64,000 nt of DNA from Prosopocoilus inquinatus (lineage: Eukaryota > Arthropoda > Insecta > Coleoptera > Lucanidae): contig CM069870.1 in the NCBI GenBank assembly GCA_036172665.1, positions 70,990,212 through 71,054,211 of the forward strand, in the 5' to 3' direction. Shown in pieces: positions 23,465-36,560 of the stretch (position 1 is the stretch's first letter; every line of letters begins with the position of its first letter). A program made the position numbers and the translations under genes. The notes below the pieces were generated by a model. The model was not told the DNA's origin, ran no database searches, and saw nothing but the letters and a program-made list of their open reading frames with translations.

Positions 23465-25482
23465 TACAGGGTGACTACGCGAAAATTCCTACCCCCTTTT
23501 TAACTCCTTTATTTTTGATTTCAGGAAAAAGACACAAAACTTATAGGGAGTAATTCAAAGTTTCTGCGTGTGGTCACAGGAAAACAATTGACTGTCGGAT
23601 AAACGACGTATAAAGTAAAGTTAAGTTTTTTTTTTAATGGAACACCCTGTATATTATTACGATTTTCGATTCTAATTTACATTCTACTGAGTATACGTGT
23701 ATAATAAAAACAAAAATGTAGAAGGTGTCTATAAAATAATTCCTATTCAATTTATTTTATTTTTGAATTTTAGAAATAGAAAACTTGAATTTTGATTCTT
23801 TTATACTAAGAGATGTGAATCAAACCATGTTAAAAAGATTTACACTTTACGTAAAAAAAAAATTGAAGATGCTTTGAATATGTTTCACATTAAATTTTTA
23901 GTAATTTTTTAAAATACAATTTTTCCGAAATATTTTTCGTTTCTAGTTAAAAGGTTTATTTTTAGAAAACATGTAAATCGATTTAATTATGTTAATGGTA
24001 AAATTTTATTTAATGTTATTTTATACCGGGTGTCCCGCGCCATGTGCTCGCCTTTCTAGAATCTTTATTTATTAATCGATTAACCTGAATTGTAGAGACG
24101 ACAAACTAAACAAAAAATGGAATTTTTCTACATACTGATAGTCGTCATAGGACTTCCGGTTTCGCCGGAAGTGATATCAACTTTCTTATTTTAAATGGAA
24201 CACCCTATATATTTTTACATATTTAAAATCTACGGAGCATTACGTGTCCAAATACGTATCAATTGTTAATTTTGGTTTCCATGACAACGAAAAAAGAACT
24301 TTTTTATTTTTCAATCTAGAAAGCTATGAATCGCAGTTTCTCGATCTAATGCGATCAAGTGTTTCGAAAAAATCATTCCTTTGATGGTATTTTGATTTTT
24401 AACATTTTTACAGTATTTGAAATTTTCATTAGCTCTTAACTCATTTTTTTAATAGAAACTCATATGTTTCTTAGCTTAGTTCAGAACATTTTTTTCTGAG
24501 TACGCTGATATCAAATACGTCATATTTTCTTTGGAAATAATTTAAAACAGAGCATATCTTATTGAAATTTTCCACTCCCTTTATTTCAAATAACTTTCAA
24601 AGAAAATATGACGTATTTGGTATCAGCGTATTCAGAAAAAAATGTTCAGTTGAACTGAGCTAAGAAACATATGAGGTTCTATCGAAAAAAATGAGTTAAG
24701 AGCTAATGAAAGTTTCAAATACTGTAAAAATGTTAAAAATCAAAATACAATCAAAGGAGTGATTTTTTCAAAACACTTGATCGCATTAGATCGAAAAAAT
24801 GCGATTCATAGCTTTCTAGATTGAAAAATAAAAAAGTTTTTTCTTCGTTGTCATGGAAACCAAAATTAACAATTGATACATATTTGGACTCGTAATGATC
24901 CGTAGATTTCAAATATGTAAAAATATATAGGGTTTTCCATTTAAAATAAGAAAGTTGATATCACTTCCGGCGAATCCGGAAGTCCTTTGACGACTGTCAG
25001 TACGTCGGAAAATTCCATTTCTTGTTTAGTTTATCGTCTCCAAAATTCAGGTTAATCGATTAATAAATAAAGATTCTAGAAGGGTGAGCACATGGCGCGG
25101 GACACCCGGTATAAAACCAAAACTTCGTTTATTTTTTTAGTTATCCGATGCTCAATTGTTTGTTGTGAATATCTGTAGCAGTACTGAAATGAATTCTACA
25201 ATCTTTTTTATCCTTTTTTCTTTCTAAAATAAAAAATAGAAAAATTAAGCAGGAATTATTTTATAGACACCTTCTACATTATTAGTTTTATTATACATAT
25301 AGTGTTTCATTAAAAAAAGAACTTTAGTTTATATCTCTTTTATCCGACCATCAATTGTTTTTCTGTCACCACACCGAGAAATTTTGAATTGGTCCCTTTT
25401 AATTTTGTGTGAAGCATTTTTTCCTAAAATCAAAAATAAAAGAGTTAAAGGGGGTAGGAATTCTCGCGTAGTCACCTTGTAC
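23465..25482. mobile_element. Foldback element E4 (TACAGGGTGAC ends)
   Basis: It starts TACAGGGTGACTACGCG and ends CGCGTAGTCACCTTGTACA. Arms of ~300 bp pair imperfectly (ATTCCTACCCCC, AAAACAATTG, TGTAGAAGGTGTCTATAAAA). The interior is split by element E5. A reverse-oriented copy without E5 is at 37849-40754. Confidence 0.8.
24022..25113. mobile_element. Foldback element E5 (TATACCGGGTG ends), nested in E4
   Basis: It begins TATACCGGGTGTCCCGCGCC and ends GGCGCGGGACACCCGGTATA, with near-complete self-complementarity over ~520 bp arms that meet near 24555. Substitutions between arms show age. No ORF. The related E4 copy at 40180 lacks this insert, giving an empty-site comparison. A diverged half-copy lies at 62485-62855. 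Confidence 0.85.
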
Positions 25483-26854
25483 AGGGTGGCCCAACGATGC
25501 GTATTTCTTCTGTGAGGCCTATAGAAAAAAAATTAGGAAAAAAATCGATGAAGAATTTTATATTAGACAATACGCGGCATATTGTAAAATTATTTTGAAG
25601 TATACAGAGTGATCAGAAAAATGGTGGTTCGTGGAAAGTATTTTTTTTTAATGGAACACCTTGTATATTTTGAGATATTTAGATGCGCCGCAATGAGCAG
25701 ATTATAACGGTATAAAGCTATATTGATTTCATTGAACTATTTTCGTAAAATAAATTTAGTTCTTGAAGAATTCTTCAAAAATTCAGTCGGTTTGAATATG
25801 AATTTCTGAATAATGAGATAACACAGACGAACAAAAATCTAACACGATATTTTTGGAACTTTGGTCTTTATGAAAATGTGAACAAAATTAAGATACCTTT
25901 TTGTATTATACCGAGCGATCGATACTTACGAAACATTCGGTATCTTATTTTTTTTTTTAATGGAACGGCCTACTTTTTATTTCAGAAATCGATAGCACTT
26001 AAATATAGCTTTCTGCTGATATAAGGTTATATACTTTTATTTTTAATAATTTCGTCATTAAAAATTTTCTTTTTACAAGTATTTCGATGGTCTGCTTTTA
26101 AATTATTTTTGGCAAAATAAATCCTATCGCGGGGGTTTTCAAATTAGAGATCTTTGAAAGTAGAATCAAATGATCGAGAAATGACTTCGAATGATTGAAT
26201 TTAGGTAGGAAAGTAGCAATACTGGGTGTATAGTTTAAAACGCCGACCATTGAAATACTTATGAAAAGAAAATTTCTAGTGACGAAATTATTAAAAATAA
26301 AGGTATATAACTTTATATCAGCAGAAAGCTGCATTTAAGTGCTATCCATTTCTGAAATGAAAAGTGGGCCGTTCCATTAAAAAAAAATGGCATACCGAAT
26401 GTTCCATAAGTACGGATCGCTCGGTATAATGCAAAAAGATATCTTAATTTTGTTCACATTTTCATAAAGGCCAAAGTCCTAAAAATATCGTGTTTGATTT
26501 TCGTTCGTCTGTGTTACCTCAGTAATCAGAAATTCATATTCAAACTGACAGAATTTTGGAAAAATTCTTCAAGAAAAAAAATTATTTTACGAAAGTTATT
26601 CAATGAAATCAAATATGTTTATACCGTTGTAATCAGCTCACTGTCGGGCATCCAAATACCTAAAAATATACAGGTATTCTATTAAAAAAAATAAGTTCCT
26701 ACGAACCACCATTTTTCTGATCACTCTGTATAGTTCAAAATAATTTTACAATATGTCACGTATTGTCTAGTATAAAATTCTTTATAGATTTCTTTCCTAA
26801 TTTTTTTCCCATAAGCCTCACAGAAGAAATACGCATCGTTGGGCCACCCTGTAC
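25480..26854. mobile_element. Foldback element E6 (TACAGGGTGGCCC ends)
   Basis: It begins TACAGGGTGGCCCAACG and ends CGTTGGGCCACCCTGTACA. Arms of ~600 bp pair imperfectly; the inner loop is ~155 bp around 26090-26245. Its first bases (TACA) are shared with the last bases of E4, so the two elements abut. The ORFs at 26098-26334 and 26494-26685 are chance frames within the arms. Confidence 0.8.
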
Positions 26855-27720
26855 ACATAACGAGTAATAACAAAAAAATTTGACAGTTTGGAAGAGTTTG
26901 TAAGATATTAATGTTTGTTTAAGAAAATGGCTCTATTCTGAGCTCTTATGGTTTTGTTATTTATGTAGATTTCGTCCTGAATTTTTGTAGGTAGTCAATA
27001 CAATATTTCATCTACAGAAATTTCAGAACAGCTTCTATCTATTAATTATTATGTGTACAGGGTGTTGAGTTTTGAAAAAGTTAATTGTTCTCAAAATTTT
27101 CAAATGGAACGCCCAGTATATCTAAACTCTTGTGAAACTCTGTTTTAATGAGCTTTCATAAAACGTCAAATATATTTTTATATATGTTTTTATTGTGTGC
27201 AAATAAAATAAATCTCAGTATAAGTCGCATAAGTATAAAAAATGTTATCTTCTGCGGGTATTTTTGGCGGTGGCTACCGCATCATAGCCAGAAAATATCA
27301 GGGGTATCACTTGTTTGGAACTGCAAACGTGTTAGAGAAAGAAATATCTAGCAAGGCCAATGATGTCTTTCTCTATAAAACAATGAAACACGTATAAACA
27401 CGCCCACCGATACCGCATCTGTTCATTAAGACGGCGTTTCGTAATAATAATCATTGACATCATTTATTAACGATTTCATTTAAAATTATAATTGACTGAG
27501 CGAAGTAATGTTACATTTATTTATTTTACGATATCAACTATCGATGAATAAAATCGAAAGTTTTTAACCAATTAGGCTATCGCGTTAAAAATGTTTTGCC
27601 TTCTTCCTTTTATGTAAATCAACTTTGTCTAAACTCAAGAAATCGTGAGACTATTATTATTTTTTTTTTTTTCAATATTAACGTAATTTAGCCTTTCCGT
27701 CCGGTTATTCTGTTTCAATT
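26855..27720. other. Mixed repeat-derived DNA
   Basis: Holds a truncated element end (TGTACAGGGTGTTGAG near 27055; GGAACGCCCAGTATA near 27107). The rest is AT-rich. The 67-codon ORF at 27148 has no recognisable feature. Confidence 0.4.
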
Positions 27721-27723
27721 AGA

Positions 27724-27770
27724 TCAGCATTTCCCAAACTTTTAGGTTTCGCGACCCCCTTTTGAGCTGT
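27724..27770. mobile_element. hAT-like terminus fragment
   Basis: CAGCATTTCCCAAACTTTT followed by TCGCGACCCCCTTTT resembles a widespread hAT-type end. A related fragment (GGTTCCCAAACTTTTTGG) is at about 58826. No partner end was located. Confidence 0.4.
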
Positions 27771-27872
27771 GTTATGTTTCGGTTCGGACACACAGCGTAG
27801 TGTAAATCGCGGCTTTAATTTCAAAATTATCCTCCCAGTTTGCGTGAATTAGAAGATTCCCTTGATGATTCA

Positions 27873-27957
27873 TGAAAATTCTAACTTGAGTGCTCTGGAG
27901 AAACTGACATACAAGTCAGTTTCTTTTGAGATTTCCAGAGTACTCAAGTTAAAATTT
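27873..27957. repeat. Imperfect hairpin
   Basis: AATTCTAACTTGAGTGCTCT near 27876 pairs with AGAGTACTCAAGTTAAAATT near 27938-27957, and GAAACTGACATA with TCAGTTTC toward the loop. There are small bulges. Confidence 0.65.
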
Positions 27958-28388
27958 GAAACCGACATACAAATTTTTTGAGAAAGTTATGGAACGGAGC
28001 TCTGGGACACCTGTATGCAATTATTTCGAGAATGCGACGCTTTATTTTGATGTCACCACTGTAATTATGCGTAAAAAAGTTCATTTTTGCTAATCTGAAC
28101 GACTTTGTAGCTTCAATGATAACGAAGTTAGCAGTAGTGCGGCAATGACTCTGATCACCCTGTATATTTCGCTAGTGGTTAGGTTTAATTACGAGTTAAT
28201 TAAACTTATGCGATGGGAATAATTGCTGCAATAGTAGGCAATTGTTTTTTTTTCTTTTTTTGAAAATCTAAAACCTTTCTCACACAACTACAAGCACTGC
28301 ACGGAAAACGTACATTTGCACATCACTTTGTAGTATTAGGCGAACGCTGTCATTTTTTGATCTATTGACAAAAATGAATATTCCATAC

Positions 28389-28490
28389 CTGGATGGTCTT
28401 CGAGCAAAGGCTGCACCTGTGACTGGCAACGAAATTCGTGCGTTCGCTTTGCTCGTTTTCGACCGGTAAAGAAAAAAGGGAAAACGCCAT
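28389..28490 (-). CDS. Candidate first coding exon with half a C2H2-type zinc finger
   Basis: On the minus strand, an ATG at 28490 opens exactly 34 codons that end at a good donor (CCATCCAG/GTATGG, donor at 28388) in phase 0. The peptide ends VASHRCSLCSKTIQ, with a C-x2-C spacing as in the first half of C2H2 zinc fingers. Sequence upstream (28491-28560) is GC-richer and could be 5' UTR. Nothing identifiable follows to the left, where foldback elements dominate, so this may be an isolated exon, an exon with a very long intron, or chance. Confidence 0.25.
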
Positions 28491-28499
28491 CCGCACAAC

Positions 28500-29546
28500 T
28501 CCAACGACCTTCAACAAATATCTTATCACGAACAACAACCGAAAACGAGCAGGACAGGTTTATTTTTAAAATAGATGCAATAATTAAAAATCACTCAACT
28601 CGATAATTTTCTTTTTTTCTGAGCGATACGAATTTTATGCAGCGGTATGTGTCATAGAGGTATTACGTTGAAATCGATTACCAAACAAGATCCCCCTGCT
28701 ATGTCAGCAAAAAAAAAAATGCCAAGTCAGTTTTGCCCAAATGAAAATTAGGTGAACAATTTGCAAAGCTCGCGACACACTTCTTTGCATACAGTATGTT
28801 TATAAACAACGCCGGGGATTATTTTGTTTTAAAAAACGAAACGCTCGCCTTATGCAAGAGTTAGTTAGTTAATCGTGACACGCGCGGTTTCTTTTTTTTT
28901 TCTTCTTCTTTTTTGGGTCTCCTCCATTTCGAGGCCGTCATGCTGTCATCAATCATCATCTTCATCATCATCCTCAATGATCAGAAAGCCTTGAACTGAA
29001 CCTCTCTTCCCAAAACGCGCACTCGTCGAAGAAGACCTTGGCCAAGGCGAATTTCCGCATTGAACCGCCGCCAATTTCGGCCAGTCATTGTTTTGGTCGA
29101 AGCATGAGAGATCGGTGAAGGCTGTTCTGGTACAATTTCCGCCCTCCGCGCTCTCCAAAAGAAGAAGAACAAGAAGCGGTTGCGCAATAATTGCGCTTGA
29201 ATGAAAACGTGTGCGTATTACGTGATCTACTTCGTTCGTCCGGAGAACGTGACACCTCCTCGAAAACAACAATGCGATTTCGCTAATGGCGAATTACATA
29301 AGGGGTTGTTGATCCCGGCCGAGAGTGCAACGCCTCCTTCATCCCGCGCGAGATGCACGACGCGAAAGTGCAGACTCGCCTGACACCCGAGCCCGCCGTG
29401 TTTACGAAAAATTTTGAGGACGTGCCGATTCAAAATGGGGCTTCGAGGAAGTTACGATTAGAAACAATGCGTCGCAGCAAGCGCTCTCGGATTACGCGCG
29501 CGCCGCCAAGGCGTCGCCGAGTCGTGGAATCGCGGGAAAAACGCGT
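28500..29546. other. GC-richer stretch without a recognised gene
   Basis: From about 28930 to 29546 the DNA is richer in GC and CpG than its surroundings (for example CGCGCGCGCCGCCAAGGCG near 29496). Several short overlapping ORFs exist on both strands, but none shows a domain or a consistent splice context. It may be an unmethylated regulatory region or flank. Confidence 0.35.
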
Positions 29547-32500
29547 ACGTCCGGCAACCCCGCGCGATGTTAAAATAACTCGTTCATTATTGATTTCTCA
29601 AAAAAAATCATTCTTTACGAAAATTCCCCCATCCCCCCATACTCGACGCGCGCCCCTCAAATTTTGAGAATCTCTTGCCGTATACCGTGGGAATCGAAAT
29701 ATATGAAATCGATGTAAGAGTAAAGTGCCTTTATTTTTCGAGATACGCGAAAATATTATTTGAAAAAGCCATTCGGAATGGCCGTGAGATCTCAAATATG
29801 AAATCACGGCCGTCTACGGCGAAGAAACCCGTTTCGCCTACTTTTTGACTTTCCCCGTATCTCATAAAATTGATTCCGCCGTAGGAGGCCGTGCTTTCAT
29901 ATTTGAGATCTCACGCCAATTCCGAACGACTTTTCCAAGTAACATTTTCGCGTATCTCGAAAAATAAAAGCACTTTACTCTTACGTCGATTTCAAACTTT
30001 TCGATCTCCTCGGTATATGACCGAAGGTATTCAAAATTTGACGAGAGCGTTTTAAATTGCGGAAGACACGGGAACTTTCGCAAAGAATAAATTTTCCTGA
30101 AAAGTCAATAATAAGGAAGTTTTCCGTGTGTGCGTGTCTAATCGTGGCTGCGCCTAATTCCCTAAATTCAGGGAAAATGACGGAAAACGTGCGACGCAGC
30201 TATCCCCATATCGTTTACGAATTGTGTTAAAAACGGTTTCCGGTTAATATACCGGTGCAAATTCCCGGTTTCCGGGAGAATTCTGCGCGTCTGGCAACTC
30301 TGCACTGTGCGATGTCAAAAACTTGTAAAGAACTCTTTCATTATTCATTTATCAGAAAAAATCATTCTTTATGAAAGTTTCCCCATCCCCCCGTGCTCGA
30401 CGTGCGCTCCTCAGATTTTGAAAATCTCTTGCAGTGTACCGTGGGAATTGAAATATATGAAATCGACGTAAGAGTAAAGTGCCTTTATTTGTCGAGATAC
30501 GCGAGAATGTTATTTGGAAAAGCCATTCGGAATTGCCGTGAGATCTGAAATATGAAATCATGGCTTCTACGGCGAAGAAACCCGTTTCACCTATTTTTTT
30601 GACTTTCCCCGTATCTCATAAAATTGATTCCGCCGTAGGAGGCCGTGCTTTCATATTTGAGATCTCACGCCAATTCCGAATAACTTTTCCAAGTAACATT
30701 TTCGCACATTTCGAAAAATAAAGGCACTTTACTCTTACGTCGATTTCAAACTTTTCGATCTCCTCGGTATATGACCGGAGGTATTCAAAATTTGACGAGC
30801 GCGTTTTAAATTGGGGAAGACACGGGAACTTTCGTAAAGAATAAATTTTTCTGAGAAGTCATTAATAAAGAAGTTTCCCGTGTGTGTCTAATCGTGGCTG
30901 TGCCTTAATCCCTAAATTTCGGGAAATTCTTTGGAAATACGCGAAAATGTCATTTGAAAAAATTACTCGCAATTGTAATAAGATCTCAGATATGAAATTA
31001 CGACCGTCTACTACGAAAAACAGAACAAATGAATGTCACGTACTTTTCGACGGTCCCCGTATCTATACATTTTTTCCATCGTAGGCGGCCGTGATTTCGT
31101 ATTTGAGATCTCACGCTAATTCCGAACGACTTTTCCAAGTAACATTTTCTCGCATCTCGAAAAATAAAGGCGCTTTACTCTTTCGTCTATTTCAAACTTT
31201 TCGATCTCCTCGGTATATGACCGGCGGTATTCAAAATTTGACGAGCGCGTTTTAAATTGGGGAAGACGCGGGAACTTTCGTAAAGAATAAAATTTTCTGA
31301 GAAGTCAATAATAAAGAAGTTTCCCGTGTGTGTCTAATCGTGGCGGTGACTTAATCCCTAAATTTCGGAAAAATCTTTGGAGATACGAGAGAATGTCATT
31401 TAAAAAAATTACTCGCAATTGTTATAAGATCTCAGGTATGAAGTTACGACCGTCTATTACGAAAAAAAAAGAATCAATGAATGTCGCGTACTTTTCGACG
31501 TTCCCCGTATCGATACATTTTTTCTATCGTAGGCGACCGTGATTTCGTATTTGAGATCTCGTGCCAATTCCGAACGACTTTTCCAAATAACATTTCCGCG
31601 TATCTCGAGAATTAATGGCGCTTTACTCTTACGTCGATTTCAAACTTTTCCATCTCCTCGGTATATGACAGGAGATATTCAAAATTTTACGAGTGCGTTT
31701 TAATTTGGGGAAGATGCGGCAACTTTTGTAAAGAATAAATTTTTCTGAGAAGTCAATAATAAGGAAGTTTCCCGTGTATGTGTGTCTAATCATGACTGCG
31801 CCTAATTCCCTAAATCTAAGGAAAATGACGTAAACTACTCAACGCAACTAGACCCGTTTCGCATCCCATTTTCGTTAGAATTATCCTAAAAACGGTTTCT
31901 GATTAATATACCGGTGCGAATTCCCAGTTTCCGGGAAAATTCTGCGCGTCTGGCAACCCTGCACGATGATTTTAAAAAGTTGAAAAAACCTCTGTCATTG
32001 TTAGTTTCTCAGAAAAATTCACTCTTTATTAAAGTTGCTGCATCCCCCCATGCTTGAAATGCGCTCCTCAAATTTCGAGTATCTCTCGTAGTATACCGAG
32101 TGGATCGAAATGTTTGCTTTGACGTAAGAGTAAAGTGCCTTTATTTTTCGGGATACGCGAAAATTTTATTTGAAAAAGTAATTTGGAATTGTTATAAGAT
32201 CTCAGGTATGAGATCACGGCCGTCTACTACGCAACAAAGTGTCGTGTACTTTTTGACATTCCCCGTATCTATAAATTTTTTTCGTCATAGGTAGCCGTGA
32301 TTTCATATTTGGGATCTCACGGGAATTCCAAACGACTTTTCCAAGTAACATTTTTGCCCATCTCAAAAAATAAAGGTACTTTACTCTTACGTCGACTTCA
32401 AACTTTTCGATCTCCTCGGTATACGACAAGAGCTATTCAAATTTCGACAAGTGCGTTTTAAATTGGGGAAAACGCAGGAACTTTCGTAAAGAATAAATTT

Positions 32501-32680
32501 TTCTGAGAAGTCAATAACAAAAAAGTTTCCCTAGTAAATCCCTAGATTTAGGGAAAATGTCGTCGCAGGTCAGGCAACGCGGGCAGCTATAAGTTTCTCA
32601 TTTTAAAATTTTAAAAATCTTTCGGGGTTAATTGATATTCCGTTGGAAAATTCCAGTTTCCGGGGAGAATTCCGCACGTT
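29547..32680. repeat. Tandem array of palindromic ~440-745 bp units
   Basis: Modules begin GTCTGGCAACCCTGC or a variant (29549, 30291, 31948, 32678). They contain a self-complementary core: GTAAGAGTAAAGTGCCTTTA on one side, TAAAGGCACTTTACTCTTAC on the other, with CTTTCATATTTGAGATCTCA. Unit lengths are ~745 bp (first and last), with two extra ~440 bp partial units in the middle (from ~30880 and ~31320). The many 60-75 codon ORFs are repeats of the same chance frame. Confidence 0.8.
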
Positions 32681-35559
32681 CGGCAACCCTGTGCGAACGA
32701 ACCGTTCACCTCAAACTGCATTTTTTTTTCTTCTTCTTCTTGTGTAATCCGATGCGTCATTTAACACGCGATGTACTTGCATATCCGTAGTAGGTTCAAC
32801 GGAACGTAATGTCATTCATTCATGGATTTACAGTGGCGTAGCTGTGGGGGATGCAACAGAACGATCCGGCGCTTGTCCTACAATAAATACTTACTTCGAA
32901 GTCAAAAAATTAAAAATATATTACTTCTGTCAATAAGCAAATAAATGTAGGCGATTGTTTAGGTGGCGACATCGCGCGTCCGCTTTTCAACTCGCCTAAA
33001 ATTCTCTCAGAAACAGTGTTGTCATGTGAACGGGAAAATCTCGTTTCGGAGGGATTTTTGAGAGTAATCGAAATTTTCGTTGATTGACGGGATTTTTGAA
33101 ATAAATTCACGAATCAACGTATCCTTTCATCCATTCATTCAACAACAAATAACTTAAGCAAGGCTGCAAATTAAGATTGAATTTAATAAGGGCAAGTTTA
33201 ATCCAGAAGTATTTATAAACATAACGTTAACTGTCAACTGTCAAGGGCGTGTTTCCCAGATTCAAGGGAAATTTTACACGTTTGACAACACTGTAACCTG
33301 TACTGACAAGTTGTACAATTTTGGCAACCCTGTATATCTTTATCTTGGGCCGCACAAGTAGTAACTCGCACGAGTCTTGAATAAACGAGCGCAAAGAAGA
33401 GCAAAACACAATTTTATTATTTATTCTAAATTGTAAAAATAAATAATCGTAGTTAAGAACGTCGCCGGCTACGTGACGTTTAACACTGTGCTCTGCAAAA
33501 GCGTGGAAAAATTCAATTGTTTTTACGTCGCTCGCTTGTGGATCAAATACTTTATTTATTTGCTTTCACAAATATGTGCGTATATCGCTTGGAACACAAA
33601 ACGGAATTGTTTATAATAACAGCCGGTAAAGTTACTTGGAATTTCAATTGTTGAAAACTTGTTTTGAAGATCAGATTTTTTTTTAGTTGACTTTCGTCTC
33701 GTCGAATAAATGCCATCTATCAGCGCCCTTTGGTTTTAAATTAAAAAATAAAATAAAATCAGAGAACACAACGTGTTAGGGGTCTTTTCCTTTTCCGACG
33801 CCAGCGCCATCAATTTCATTTCAATCGATCATCTTTTGTTTTCTTTTCCAACCGTTGCTAATACTTTGTTGCAGTCGATGGTCTTTTGTTATCTTTCCTT
33901 TTTTCTCGTTTCTTTTTTAACGTAAATAAAATTTCTTTGTTTAAATCCTGTGGTCCGAAACAGTTTTGTTTTCTCGTGATTGAGTTTCCCCCATTTCAAA
34001 ATTTGGTTATATTTTTAACCATTTTGTTAACAGCGCAGCGATGATTATATTCAGAACTTGAGATTTGATATTTTTGAAAAAAAAAAATTGATTCAAATTG
34101 AGTTGATTCAAATTTAGGTTTGTTTTTCTGCCACTTTTGTAAATAACTTTCTTTCAGGCGTTCGACTTTGTTTCTCTTTCTCTTGTTGTTTTTATTCTCT
34201 CGTCTGTTATAGGAATTTTCGTTTTGTTTTTGCAGTACACAGAATGCATTTTTTGTTCTTTCGTTTTTTTTTGTTATTTAAAGACTATAACTTTCAATCA
34301 TTTTTTATTTGCTTGCTATTTTTTTTTTTTTTAATTTCTGTCGAGATTCTTGGTTTGAGTGGTTCCTCTTGCGTTTGAGATTCTGATATTTTTGCAACTG
34401 TTGCCAACAATTTCGTTTCAAGAAGACAGCCAAAGTTTTCACCACCGAAGAATTTCTTTTTCCTTTTGATTAACGACTTGTTAATATTAAATGGTCCAGA
34501 AGTAAAGAAATGGAGAAATACAGACGCTAGGTTGTTTTCAAATAAATATTCAAATTGACGGCAACGTCTGCTTTACGTTGTACCCAGACATGAGAGTTTT
34601 AAATTCCGCTTGTCATTTGAATTTTGTTTATCAGCACAGTCCGGGAAACTCCGGACATGCCCAGAAAGCATACGATTTTTTTGCGGCAATTGAGTGTACA
34701 CGTGAAATTGAACAAAATACACGTGTCCGGTCGAATATATGTGGATTTGTATCAATACTAATACGACGTTCAGCTCAACAAAAAAAAAAAAAATAGGATG
34801 AGAGTGTGACCTCTAATCAAAGGAAATTCACGAGATTTATTGCCGAGCGAACGTTCCTTTTGCAACCATAAAAACGTAAAAATGAAATCGTCTTCAAAAC
34901 AGATCTGTTTGGATTGCATGGAAAAATATTAAATAGGTTCATGTATTTAATAAATTTAAACATTACTAATTAAAAAAGTTTAGGAGAAAAATTTGTTTGT
35001 ATGGTTTAAACAAATAGGAATAGTAGAAATTTTACAAAATTCATATATTGCACGACGTTCATGCACGTCTGGAATGTCACTAGCTGTGGTAATTACATCT
35101 TCGATAATTGTAGCGTATTGAAAACAATTTATAAGAATTATTTATACCGAGTGACTCATATTTTTCTATTTTTACTTTCTTCCGGCTTTTAGTACATTCT
35201 GTCTCAAAATTCTTGTTAATAGAGAATAAGTATCTAAATGTGACCTCCCTCAAGCGGAAGAAACTTCTTTCAGAAGATTCAGAAACAGATAACACTTGAA
35301 GTACGGCGATATCTATGACTTACAAATTAATTTGAAAGCGAGAGAATTCCTAATGAAACTATTTTGAGTTGGAAGTCAATCACATCTTCTAGTGGAAAGA
35401 AAATAATGAATTACAAATTTTGAATAACTTCAAATTTGACAGTTAATAAAATCAAGCGCCAGCTGTTCGAAAGTGAAAATCATTTTAACTGAGTTTCCTG
35501 ATTTTAATTTCAAAATTAAATTGAAAATCTAAAAGACCCGATGGAAATTTTTCAAAGCG
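32681..35559. other. AT-rich region, no gene recognised
   Basis: Contains scattered motifs such as GGCAACCCTGTATATC (33324) and GTTGTCATGTGAACGGGAAA, and homopolymer T tracts. The ORFs at 34573-34796 (both strands) overlap and show no domain. I see nothing I can name. Confidence 0.4.
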
Positions 35560-36560
35560 CCGCGCCATCTCTTAACCAACAATTAAAGCTACTTCAGTCT
35601 GACTTCAAATAGCAAGACGTGGTATTCACAGTGACATTTTAAGCAACAATTTCGCGTTCTCTTTTACCTTTTTTATTTGTTTTAATTTATTTTGTTTTAT
35701 TTTATTTTTTTGCTTTAAAGAAATCGAGTTAAGTTACTTAGAGCGCCATCTCTTCACTCGTTTATCTAAATTTGTCCAAAAATGAAAGTTGCCTTAATCG
35801 ATCGTCGAGAAATACGATTTCGTCTTTGCCGGGAATATGGCGAAAGTAATTTTTTTTTTTTTTAAATTATGTCTCGAATGTGTAGAAAATCAAAGCGCGT
35901 CGGTAATCATTTTGAACACCATCTCTTGGTCAAAAGAAAAAACTGTATTAAACACGTTTTAGAGTAAAAGGAGCTTTACCGCGGACCATCCGACGCACCA
36001 TCTAATTTTTCATCTTAAAAGAAAATTATTGATTTTTTTTTAATAACTAATCGATTTCGAAAACACAAAAACAAAACAAAAGCAGATCTAAAGGAGACAA
36101 CATTTCATTTCTTTATTATTATTTAAAGCGCCATCTCTTTGCCAAAAGAATCGAATTTTCCAGAGTATCTCAACCCTACCGTTTTCTAAAAAATAATAGG
36201 ATTTTTTTAACTAATGATTATTTTAAGAAAAACAAAAGGAATATTAAAAGAGGCATCAATATTTACAGTGCCATCTCTTGGCCAAAAAGGACAATCATTT
36301 TAGTCGAATTTTAAAACGTATCTCAACGTCGCCGTTCTCATCTTATCTTTTCATTTTATCTTAAAAAAATAATATTCTTCTAACAAATGATTATTTGCAA
36401 GAAAAACAAGAGGAAGTTTAAAGGAGACATCAATGTTTTATCAATATTTAGAGTGCCATCTCTTGGTCACAAAGGACAATCGTTTTAGTCGAATTTTAAA
36501 ACGTATCTCAGCGCTGCCATTCTTATTTTATCTTCTCATCTCATCTTTATATCTTTCCTC
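35560..36560. repeat. Degenerate array with GCGCCATCTCTTGG motif
   Basis: The motif (A/T)GCGCCATCTCTTGGTC or a variant recurs near 35570, 35743, 35925, 36125, 36267 and 36450, at 140-200 bp spacing. It is followed in the last copies by TTTTAGTCGAATTTTAAAAC and GTATCTCAAC. The copies from 36260 and 36450 are the most alike. Confidence 0.65.

Noticed and set aside
29598..32429. Series of similar 64-73 codon ORFs on both strands
   Set aside because: They repeat with the palindromic array unit and change frame between copies.
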